Source: Defluviitaleaceae bacterium (GTDB lineage: Bacteria; Bacillota; Clostridia; Lachnospirales; UBA5962). Taken from it: a DNA stretch of 64,000 nt. The notes under the pieces are model-generated. The model saw only the letters and a list, made by a program, of their open reading frames with translations, ran no database searches and had not been told where the DNA came from. The position numbers and the translations under genes are program-made. The stretch is taken from positions 19,519-83,518 of the forward strand of contig WRGD01000152.1 in the NCBI GenBank assembly GCA_009787355.1, written 5' to 3'. The first letter of the stretch is position 1; each line of letters starts with the position of its first letter. Below are positions 24,543 to 32,614 of this stretch, piece by piece.

Positions 24543-26330
24543 TTATTCATTTCTAATCAAAGCTTTTATATGCTCAAGAATTGGGTCAACGTTGTTTACC
24601 CAATGCTCTAACGTGTACGGTATTAATACGTGCGGGGTTAGCGTTTCAAGTTCTATAACTATACTTTGTGCCATTTCGGCTGTCCAAGCAAATGCCTTTT
24701 CGATTTTCACCGGGGTTTATTAAATTTGTTAAAAAATTCGGTATTGTTATAAAAAGCTCGCTATTAGTTAGTATATGTGTTAAAGGTGGCAAGTCTTCGT
24801 TTTCAGACACTTGCCCGTAAAAAACTGCTCTTTGGTCTAGCGGTTCGCCAATAATTACTGCACCTTTGTATTCAAAAATATGCCCGCCGATACGTGTTGC
24901 AGACGCAGAACGTGGACTTATAGCGTAAAAAACCATACCTTCTTGTAAAGACGGCGACATTTCAAACAAAGCCTGTATAAGTGGCATTGCGTAAGCTGTG
25001 CTACCACCGCCGTTTTCCCTTACGTCAAAAAGTATTGCGTTTACTTCATAGTTTTCTAAAATGTTTGTAATAACTGGGCTTGGAACAAATAAGTTACTTC
25101 CCTGCTCTGCTGCGTCTACAACTTGTTGTAATGTGTAGCCTTCTGGTACGTCAACTAAAATTTCATTTAACAAATGGGCGTTTCCTTCTTCGTCTACCAT
25201 TAATGAAGGCATCCACGCCTCTACGATTATGTGTAAAATGCCGTATTCTTCTATGAAAAAGTGGCGGTTGTTAGATACTTCACTAGGAACGGCAAAAGCA
25301 GGAATTTCACCGTCTGCTCTGTTGTCAACAAAGACTTCATTAGCTTCAAATATGTCTAATTCGTGGTTTTCATTTAAAGTTATGCTTTCACCATTTGCAA
25401 AAGTATACGTTACTTCTCTACCTTCGTACAAGCCTAGGTAATAAAGAACGGCTACATTTGACATTCTTCTTGCTGAAACGTCCAGTGCGGCAAGTGGCGT
25501 TTCTACGTTAATCGTAGCCCTAAAGTCGTCTAAAAGTTGTTCTACAGGCACGCCGCTTATTGAAACTAACCTTTGGTTAAGTACGTGTTCAAATTGCGGT
25601 GTACTTCTTCTTGCGTAAAAACCACTAGGAAAATAATAAAATTGTATAGAAGTAGTAACATTATTTATCCAAAATGGTAAAACACTAATGTGATTATCGT
25701 TAAAAGTGGCTACTAGTCGTTGAATACCGAATATTATTTGCAAGTCAGTAAGTTGTGGCACTCTGTTTATAAGGTCGTCTACAGCGGTGTTTACGTATTC
25801 ACGAAGTTGTATGTTTTCTTCTAAGTCCTTTATAGTTTCTTCCCAAAATCTAGGGTGGCTTATAAATAAACTTTCTCTAAACTGTTCTAAGTCCGCTAAC
25901 CACATAGCGTTACGTTTTGGGTTGTCTTCACCCATTATATTTAAGTTAAATGGGTCGGCACTAGGTAGCTGTGCAGAAAGCATAAAATAAAGGTTTTCAA
26001 GTGTAATGCCCATTGCGTTTTCAAAGAAAAGGGGAACTACGTAAGTCGTACCGTTTATAATAACTGGTGGGTGTTCAAGTGTAACAGTTCTTTGTTCACC
26101 TGTAGCCTCTGTAACTTGTATGGCTGTTTCACCTATAGTAAGTTGTACTATTAAGTCTGACTGTAGGTTCATTGTAATAGTAACGGTTTGTGCCCCAGAG
26201 TTCCAGTCAATACTAACCCACAAAGCTGCGTCCCTTATTGTATCTCTAAGGGGCTGAAATGTAGTTCCTTCGTGAATATAGTGTTTTCAAATTGTATTGC
26301 TTGCTCTGTAGCGTTTATTGTTGTACGTAA
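24543..26330 (-). pseudogene. Broken S41-like protease with CuAO-N-like domain
   Basis: The main frame runs 24646-26223 and aligns along its length with the intact S41 protein at 26470-28323 (shared MGEDNP-RNAMW-ADLE-FR, LTDLQIIF-QRLV, AILFDVREN-GG, SPRSASA-RIGG). Both ends are in other frames. At the 5' side the open frame breaks near 26290: an N-terminal remnant (ATEQAIQFENTIF) is out of frame with PLRDTIRDAALWV. At the 3' side the frame ends in junk (GICLDSRNGTKY), while the true tail (TAEMAQSIVIELETLTPHV, ending in LIRNE and TAA at 24543) continues in another frame. No signal peptide is usable. The gene is at least doubly frameshifted. Confidence 0.85.
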
Positions 26331-26434
26331 AACTAAACGAAAACGCAAATACAGCTATTAAACCAAATTAGGTAGTTAGACATTTGTTTGTTGTTTACTT
26401 TCATTAATAAGTACCTTACAAATTATTTTTTATT

Positions 26435-26466
26435 TTTATGCCCCCCTAGTTATAGGAGGGCATAAA
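26435..26466. other. GC-rich hairpin after the intact S41 gene, followed by A-tract
   Basis: On the - strand TTTATGCCCTCC pairs with GGGGGGCATAAA (12 bp, one wobble), with AATAAAAAATAA after it instead of a T-tract. It lies just past the S41 stop. The same hairpin-then-A layout recurs at 29969 and 41780. Confidence 0.5.
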
Positions 26467-26469
26467 GTT

Positions 26470-28323
26470 CTACTGCGTAGCTCTAATTAATGCTTTTATG
26501 TGTTCAAGAACTGGGTCAACGTTGTTTGCCCAATGTTCTATACGGTACGGTATTAATACGTGTGGGTTTAACGTTTCAAACTCTACAACTATGCTTTGTG
26601 CCATTTCTGGTGTGTAACCAAACCCTTGTGCGTCGTCTGAAGTTGGGTTCGTTAAGTCTACTAAAGAGTTCGGCACCATAAACCAAATTTGACTATTTGT
26701 AAGTGTATAGTTTAACGGTGGTAAGCCCGGGTGGTCGGTCGCTTGGCTGTAAAAAATTGCTCTTTGGTCTAGCGGTTCACCGATAATTACTGCACCGAGT
26801 GCTTCAAAAATTTGCCCTCCGATACGGCTTGCAGAGGCTGAACGTGGGCTTATAGCGTAAAAAAGCATACCTTCATCTAAAGTTTCTGCCCTTTCAAATA
26901 AAGTTTCTATAAGCGGTATTGCAAAACCTGTGTTTCCACCCGGGTTTTCTCTAACGTCAAAAAGTATTGCGTTTAGTTCATAGTTTTCTAGTATATTTGT
27001 TATAGCGGGGTTTGCTCTCCACAGTCTAAGTGTTGGGTCTGCCTCTGTTTCTTCTAAAAGCTGTTCTATCGTGTAGCCTTCTGGCATAGCAAATACTGTG
27101 TCTCCTATATAGTGCGGTTCTCCAACTTCATTTGTGAAAAATGAAGGCATCCATTGTTCAAGATTTATATGAAGAATGCCGTATTCCTCTATAAAAGTAT
27201 GGCTATTTTGCGACATTTCTGACAACGGTATATCAATTAATCGGTTTTGAACCAAAATGTCGTTAAAGTCAGACCTTGTTGTTTCGTGGTTTTGGTCAAG
27301 CGTTATAGATTGCCCATTTTCAAAAGTAAACGTTACCTCTCTACCATCGTAAAATCCTAAGTAGTATAGAACAACTACATTTGATATTCTTCTTGCTGCA
27401 ACGTTTAATTGACCAAGTGGTGTTTCAGAACTAATTGTATCTTTAAGCCTTGGCAAAATCTCTTCTAAGGGTGTGTCGTTTATATGTGTTAACCTTTCGT
27501 TTAAAACGTGTGCAAACTCTGGAAGTGTGCGAATTAAATAAACGCCGTCAAACCACCTAAACTCTGCTGACGTAACAGGTTCAGTAATCCAGCTAGGAAG
27601 TACTCCAAAGTGGTTGTCGTTAAACTGTGATACTAGTCTTTGCATACTAAAGATTATTTGTAAGTCTGTAAGGTTTGAAACGTCTTGTATAAGTTCGGTA
27701 ATACTTTCGTCAAATTGTTCACGAAGTCTTAAATTTTCGGCTGTTTGGTTTACACGGCTGTCTACAAATTTTGGGTGTGAAGTAAATGCGGCTGTTCTAA
27801 ACTCTTCTAAGTCTGCTACCCACATAGCATTACGCTCGGGGTTGTCTTCACCCATTATTTGTAAATTGAAAGGGTCTATTCTTTGCGGAGCATTGAACAG
27901 TTGTAAAAATGTGTCCATAGAAATATCAAGGAAGTTAGAAAAGAACTCCGGTGTTATGTGCGTACTACCGCCTATAATAACAGGCGGTGCTAACAAAGTT
28001 ACATTTCTTTCGTCTCCGATTATTGGTACAATGTTTACAACTGTGTTACCTATAAAAAAAGTTGCTTGTCTTGAAAATTCTCCGTGTTCTTGGGTTACAA
28101 TAATTTTTGAAAGTTCTTCGTTCCATTGTATAGTACCCGGGAAACCTAGTTCTTCCATTGTGTCCCTAAGTGGTAAAAGCTCTAACCCGTCTACAATGAC
28201 TGCATTTGGAAAAGTTATTTGCGTCCCAGTAGTATTTTCTGCTGCATAAGTGGGTATGCTAACTACATTAGTTATAACTAATGTAGTTGCAAGGGAAAGT
28301 GCTATCAATTTTTTGTTTTTCAT
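26470..28323 (-). CDS. Secreted S41-like serine protease with N-terminal CuAO-N-like domain
   Basis: 617 residues from the ATG at 28323, supported by GAGGAGG. A signal peptide (MKNKKLIALSLATTLVITN...AYA-AE) predicts export. Residues about 40-150 resemble the copper amine oxidase N-terminal domain used by Firmicutes as an envelope-stalk module (LPLRDTMEELG, then SKIIVTQ and the APPVIIGGSTHITPEFF signature). Residues about 155-617 are an S41/tail-protease-like core: AILFDVRENPGG (D-x-R-x-N-x-GG), AISPRSASASRIGG with the probable catalytic Ser, and GAVIIGEPLDQR. No CtpA-style Lys is seen, as in tricorn/IRBP-like members. Paralogue of 24543, 41852 and 43952. Substrate unknown. Confidence 0.8.
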   Translation of the reverse strand: MKNKKLIALSLATTLVITNVVSIPTYAAENTTGTQITFPNAVIVDGLELLPLRDTMEELGFPGTIQWNEELSKIIVTQEHGEFSRQATFFIGNTVVNIVPIIGDERNVTLLAPPVIIGGSTHITPEFFSNFLDISMDTFLQLFNAPQRIDPFNLQIMGEDNPERNAMWVADLEEFRTAAFTSHPKFVDSRVNQTAENLRLREQFDESITELIQDVSNLTDLQIIFSMQRLVSQFNDNHFGVLPSWITEPVTSAEFRWFDGVYLIRTLPEFAHVLNERLTHINDTPLEEILPRLKDTISSETPLGQLNVAARRISNVVVLYYLGFYDGREVTFTFENGQSITLDQNHETTRSDFNDILVQNRLIDIPLSEMSQNSHTFIEEYGILHINLEQWMPSFFTNEVGEPHYIGDTVFAMPEGYTIEQLLEETEADPTLRLWRANPAITNILENYELNAILFDVRENPGGNTGFAIPLIETLFERAETLDEGMLFYAISPRSASASRIGGQIFEALGAVIIGEPLDQRAIFYSQATDHPGLPPLNYTLTNSQIWFMVPNSLVDLTNPTSDDAQGFGYTPEMAQSIVVEFETLNPHVLIPYRIEHWANNVDPVLEHIKALIRATQ

Positions 28324-28387
28324 AATAAATGCCTCCTCAATTGAACAATTGAACAATTGAACGAATAATATTTGAACGAATACTGTT

Positions 28388-29905
28388 TTAGTTAAACTCA
28401 AAGTATACGCCTAGTACGTTTTCAAAAAATTCTTGTGTTAAATATGTTCTACCGTTTATAACTATTGGTGCTTGCGGTAGTTCAAAAGTTTGTGTAGCAC
28501 CGTCTAATGTTTTCGTTATAGAGCTGTTGCCTATTTGTAGTAAAATCTCTCTTCCAGCTACGTTTAAAGTTATTTGGGAAGTTGCCCCGTACCAAACAAT
28601 ATCATTTCCAAAACCTACGTAGTTTACAGTTTCTCTAAACGGAAGCAAGTATATGCCGCCTTCGTTTCTTCTATCAACGCCAGAAATGTCGTGTACGTTT
28701 AGTGTTAATATTTCATTTAAGAAAATGCCGTATGCTCTTAAAGCACGTTCAACAAGCCCCGGGTGGTTTTCTTGCAAAAATGCTAAGTTGTCATTCGGGG
28801 AGTGTAGCACAAGTCCCATTTGAACAGCGTAGCCTTGGTCGTCCTCTTCGGAAGGTTGTACAGGCGGCCCGGGGTTTTCTATCATATCAATTCTAACATT
28901 AATTTGTGTAGATAGCGTGTTGTACAAAATTTCGTTGTTCATTGCTCTTACAGTTTCTAAAATGGTATTTAACTGTTCTGCGTCGTTTGCGTCTGCTGCT
29001 GCGTCAATTTGGTCTTGAAAGTCAAGCACAAGGTCAAAGTCTGCTGGTGCTGGAATAGGCATTAAAATTGCGTAAAGCACAGCTACTGTAAACCCAGCCT
29101 CTTTAAAAGGCACTTGGTCCGTTGGTACATAGATTCCCTCTGGTGCGATTACAAAGTCTAAGTTTAAAGACTCAGCTAATGCTTTTACCCTTCTTGACTT
29201 GTTGTTGTGTGCTGTTCTGTTTGTTTGCGGGTCGTGAAAACCAGTTGCAAAGAACATAGTTTCTGCGTCAAAAATAACGTCTGCATTTACCATAAGTACA
29301 AGATTGTCTATTTCTGTTTGTGTCATGTTGTTAACGAAGTAACGTGAACCTATATAACCTTGCTCTTCTGCACCGAAAAACACAAATTGTATTGTGTAGT
29401 GCAAGTCTTGCCCGAACAAACGCTCGGCTGCCTCTAACATTAAAACTGTACCCGAACTATTATCGCTTATGCCGGGACCTGCCACAAAAACAGTGTCGTA
29501 GTGTGCCCCAGCTATTATTGTGCGTTCACTTCTACCCGGAATTGTTAAAATTACGTTTTGGCTAGTTGATAATTTTTCAAGCCCGTCCTGCTCTACAAGC
29601 ATACGAACCATGTCTGCCATGTCGCCTTCTACAGTAAATTCTTGAAGGCTAATGTCTGAAAGGGGAAAACCTATTTCAACAAGCCTTTCTACAATCCAGT
29701 CTGCCATAATTTTTTCGCCTTGGGTGAAACCTACTCTGTGGTGTAAATTTTCTTCTATATATTCTAAGTGCCTAAAAGCTATTTCGCCAAAATTTTGGTT
29801 TTCTACTGCTAATGCGGTTTGTGTAAAGTTTAGCGGGGAAAGTATAAAAGCTCCTGTTAATACTGCTGCTAAAATTTTGTTTGTTTTTTTGCTTTTAATT
29901 TTCAT
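28388..29905 (-). CDS. Secreted M28-family peptidase with C-terminal CuAO-N-like domain
   Basis: 505 residues, signal peptide in the first about 33. M28 core: AGAHYDTVF (zinc His and Asp), GISDNSSGT (bridging Asp), FFGAEEQGYIGSRYF (catalytic Glu and zinc Glu), NADV (zinc Asp). The block that normally carries the last zinc His (SDHxPF) reads TDQVPF, so that ligand is Gln. A CuAO-N-like domain lies at about 410-505 (YLLPFRETVNYVG..., then APIVINGRTYLTQEFF). The sequence is close to the front half of the 1047-aa protein at 37379. Expected to act at the cell surface or outside; loss of the His may change metal content or activity. Confidence 0.82.
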   Translation of the reverse strand: MKIKSKKTNKILAAVLTGAFILSPLNFTQTALAVENQNFGEIAFRHLEYIEENLHHRVGFTQGEKIMADWIVERLVEIGFPLSDISLQEFTVEGDMADMVRMLVEQDGLEKLSTSQNVILTIPGRSERTIIAGAHYDTVFVAGPGISDNSSGTVLMLEAAERLFGQDLHYTIQFVFFGAEEQGYIGSRYFVNNMTQTEIDNLVLMVNADVIFDAETMFFATGFHDPQTNRTAHNNKSRRVKALAESLNLDFVIAPEGIYVPTDQVPFKEAGFTVAVLYAILMPIPAPADFDLVLDFQDQIDAAADANDAEQLNTILETVRAMNNEILYNTLSTQINVRIDMIENPGPPVQPSEEDDQGYAVQMGLVLHSPNDNLAFLQENHPGLVERALRAYGIFLNEILTLNVHDISGVDRRNEGGIYLLPFRETVNYVGFGNDIVWYGATSQITLNVAGREILLQIGNSSITKTLDGATQTFELPQAPIVINGRTYLTQEFFENVLGVYFEFN

Positions 29906-29968
29906 TGTTTTGTTCTCCTAGTACCACAAATTTAAATTATTTTTTTGGTTTTAAATTTTTGTTTTTAG

Positions 29969-29999
29969 CTGTGCTTTAAACTTTGAGTTTAAAGCACAG
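29969..29999. other. Perfect 13-bp hairpin after the first lipoprotein gene
   Basis: CTGTGCTTTAAAC (29969-29981) pairs perfectly with GTTTAAAGCACAG (29987-29999), loop 5. It lies 13 bases beyond the stop at 30013 on the - strand. It is followed on that strand by A-rich, not T-rich, sequence. Confidence 0.55.
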
Positions 30000-30012
30000 T
30001 GTGAAGTTATCT

Positions 30013-31272
30013 TTATCTAAAAGTTGCACGTCTTCTTTCTATTAAGTTTAATGTTTCGTCTATAAAGTCTTGTGTAGCTACACTTGGGTTTGGTAAAGAC
30101 CTACCTGAAAAGTGGTCGTATAGTAAAGAAAGAGAAGTTACGTTGTAGTCGTCCATTATCGTTTGTTGCCACACATCGCTTTCTACGTATCTGTTAAGTA
30201 GCATAGTCGCTAAAGAACCGATATAGTAACCTTCTAAAACTAGCCCTATTGTTAATCGATTTTCATAATCAATATAGGTCATCCAATAAGCTAACGCTTC
30301 GTCTAACCCTTCCCTAGTTTGTACTTCGTTTGGGAAAAGAATGTTTAATGCTGCAACAAAGTCAAAGTACGTAGCTGTACCTTCTGATCTGTCTTGGTCT
30401 GTAGAGATTAGGTGTTGCTGCGGAAAATTTTCTCTAAAGGCTCTATACGTTGCTAAGGCTGTTAAAGTATAGTCTTCGTTGTCTCTATTAACAACTGCGA
30501 GTCTAAGGTCTCTCATAAGTAAGCGGCGTGCTACTCTTGCGTCTGTTTCTTCTAAAAATTCCTCTCTTTCTGCGTTAACTCTTATTAAAAATTCTGCAAA
30601 TTCTTCTTCACTAACTAGCATTTCAAATGTTTCAAAGTCAAACACGGTTCTACTAGCGTTTGCCCATTTTTGACTTTGTTCTAATACGTGGAAACCTTCG
30701 TGAACACCTAGCCTAAAAACCTCTGTAGGAGCAAAGCTTGGGTGTAGCACTTCCCAGTTGTTTAAGTTGTTTACGTCTATTGGTGTAAAATAACCTCTAC
30801 CGTCTCCAAGTTGGTGATACATGTCAATGCGTTCTTCATCTAAGCCACGTGCTATAGCATCTTGTAAAGAAATTTCGCTTACTGTACCGTCTGAGTAAAC
30901 AAGCCACAACCTGTCTGGCTCTGAAACTTCCTTAACAATAGCGTACATGTCTAAAACAGAGTTGTTTAGCCAAATTGTCGGTGCTATTTCGTTGTATGAA
31001 CTAATTAGCCAGCCTAGAAAATTTAAATGCTCTTCAAGTGTATAAGGCACGTCAAGAAAGTCCATACTAAAACGGGAAAGTTCAGGTTGTGTTACTTCGT
31101 TTGTTACTGGTTCTTGAACTGGTACTTCTTGAACCAATGCTGGTGGTTGTGTTATTTCTTGCGTTGGTTGTGATTCTTGTGCTGGTGGCGCGTCTGAATA
31201 TAGCCCGCACGCTGAAAGTGTTAATAAAGCTGCTGTACCAAGTCCTAAAGTTGTTAAATTTTTTATTTTCAT
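30013..31272 (-). CDS. Lipoprotein with HExxH metalloprotease-like motif (copy A)
   Basis: 419 residues. The lipobox LSACG at about 18-22 gives a lipidated Cys21. A P/Q/E/V-rich linker follows to about 65. The C-terminal domain of about 350 residues is mostly helical. VHEGFHVLEQ holds an HExxH motif, and about 130 residues on EGTATYFDF could give the third Glu ligand, a gluzincin-like layout. It is a tandem paralogue of 31294-32538, with blocks such as ETDARVARRLL-RDLRLAVVNRDNED nearly identical. Family not recognised by name. Inferred to be a zinc peptidase anchored on the outer face of the membrane. Confidence 0.65.
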   Translation of the reverse strand: MKIKNLTTLGLGTAALLTLSACGLYSDAPPAQESQPTQEITQPPALVQEVPVQEPVTNEVTQPELSRFSMDFLDVPYTLEEHLNFLGWLISSYNEIAPTIWLNNSVLDMYAIVKEVSEPDRLWLVYSDGTVSEISLQDAIARGLDEERIDMYHQLGDGRGYFTPIDVNNLNNWEVLHPSFAPTEVFRLGVHEGFHVLEQSQKWANASRTVFDFETFEMLVSEEEFAEFLIRVNAEREEFLEETDARVARRLLMRDLRLAVVNRDNEDYTLTALATYRAFRENFPQQHLISTDQDRSEGTATYFDFVAALNILFPNEVQTREGLDEALAYWMTYIDYENRLTIGLVLEGYYIGSLATMLLNRYVESDVWQQTIMDDYNVTSLSLLYDHFSGRSLPNPSVATQDFIDETLNLIERRRATFR

Positions 31273-31293
31273 TTTTTGTTCCTCTTTTCATAT

Positions 31294-32538
31294 TTAATTA
31301 TTTGCGATAGGTTCTAAAAATCGCCTTTCTTCATCACTTAATGATTCATAAGAATATACAAGCTCTGCACGTCTTCTTTCTATTAAATCTAATGTTTCGT
31401 CTATAAACTCTTGTGTAGCTACGCTTGGGTCTGGTAGTGAAGTTCCTGAAAAATGGTCATATAGCAGAGAAAGAGGCGTTACATTATAGTCATCCATTAT
31501 CATTTGTTGCCATATATCGTTTTCTACATATCTATTAAGTAACATTGCTGATAAATAGCCAACATGATAACTTTCTAAAATTAACCCCACCGTTACCAAG
31601 CTTTCATACTCAATTAGATTCATAAAATAAGCAAATGCTTCGTCTAGCCCTTCCCTAGTTTGTACTTCGTCTAGGAAAAGTGTGTGTAAGATTGCAACAA
31701 AGTCAAAGTACGTTGCTGTACCTTCTGCTCTGTCGTGTTCTGTAGAGATTAAATGTTGGCGTGGAAAGTTTTCTCTAAAGTCTCTATACGTTGCTAAGGC
31801 TGTTAAAGTATAGTCTTCGTTATCTCTATTAACGACTGCAAGTCTTAAATCTCTTATAAGCAAGCGACGTGCTACCCTTGCGTCTGTTTCTTCTAAAAAC
31901 TCTTCTCTTTCAGCGTTAAGCCTTAATAACTGTTCTGCGAATTCTTCTTCACTAACTAATATTTCAAATGTTTCAGGATCTTGCACAGCATCCATTGCAT
32001 TTGCCCATTTACTTTGTTCTACTGCATGAAAAGCTTCATGTACAGTCATTTTAAAAGGGGATAACGGTGCAAAGCGAGGATTACTAAAATCTCCATAGTT
32101 TAGGTTTTCTACGTTCAAGCGATTAAAATGACCTCTACGGTCTTTTTCAAAAAGATGCCAATCAAAAATCATAGATTCTTCATCTAAACCAAGTTCTAAG
32201 GCATATTCTAAAGTAATTTCACTGATTGAACCTTCAGTGTTAATAAGCCAAAGTTGGTCATTACCATATTCTTGCACAACAGTATAAATATCTAAAACAG
32301 AACTATTAAGCCAAAGTGTTGGTGCTATTTCGTTAAATAAACGAATGTTTTTTGCTAAAAATGCTATGTGTTCTTCAATCGTATATGGAACGTCAAGAAA
32401 GTCCATACTAAAGCGAGAAAGTTCAGGTTGTGTTATTTCTTGCGTTGGTTGCGGTTCTTCTGCATATAGCCCACAAGCTGAAAGTGTTAACAAAACTGCT
32501 GAACCAACGCCTAAGATTGTTAAATTTTTATTTTTCAT
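31294..32538 (-). CDS. Lipoprotein with HExxH metalloprotease-like motif (copy B)
   Basis: 414 residues from the ATG at 32538; an in-frame TTG at 32556 is less likely. The lipobox is LSACGLY, with a shorter linker than copy A. The motif VHEAFHAVEQ again gives HExxH, and RAEGTATYFDF supplies the likely third ligand. It has the same length and layout as copy A 21 bases downstream, so a recent tandem duplication is likely. Copy A has a longer P/Q/V linker, and copy B ends with an extra EERRFLEPIANN tail. Function inferred only from the motif; no family name. Confidence 0.65.
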   Translation of the reverse strand: MKNKNLTILGVGSAVLLTLSACGLYAEEPQPTQEITQPELSRFSMDFLDVPYTIEEHIAFLAKNIRLFNEIAPTLWLNSSVLDIYTVVQEYGNDQLWLINTEGSISEITLEYALELGLDEESMIFDWHLFEKDRRGHFNRLNVENLNYGDFSNPRFAPLSPFKMTVHEAFHAVEQSKWANAMDAVQDPETFEILVSEEEFAEQLLRLNAEREEFLEETDARVARRLLIRDLRLAVVNRDNEDYTLTALATYRDFRENFPRQHLISTEHDRAEGTATYFDFVAILHTLFLDEVQTREGLDEAFAYFMNLIEYESLVTVGLILESYHVGYLSAMLLNRYVENDIWQQMIMDDYNVTPLSLLYDHFSGTSLPDPSVATQEFIDETLDLIERRRAELVYSYESLSDEERRFLEPIANN

Positions 32539-32614
32539 TTTTTGTTTCCCCGCCAATAGTATACATAAATTTTTGCTGTATAACTAATTTTTCTAAATAT
32601 TAGATTTTATGCCA

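Noticed and set aside
27614..28249. 211-codon + strand frame opposite the S41 gene
   Set aside because: Antisense shadow of a well-supported gene with signal peptide and catalytic motifs; Ser/Cys-rich product is typical of a reversed frame.
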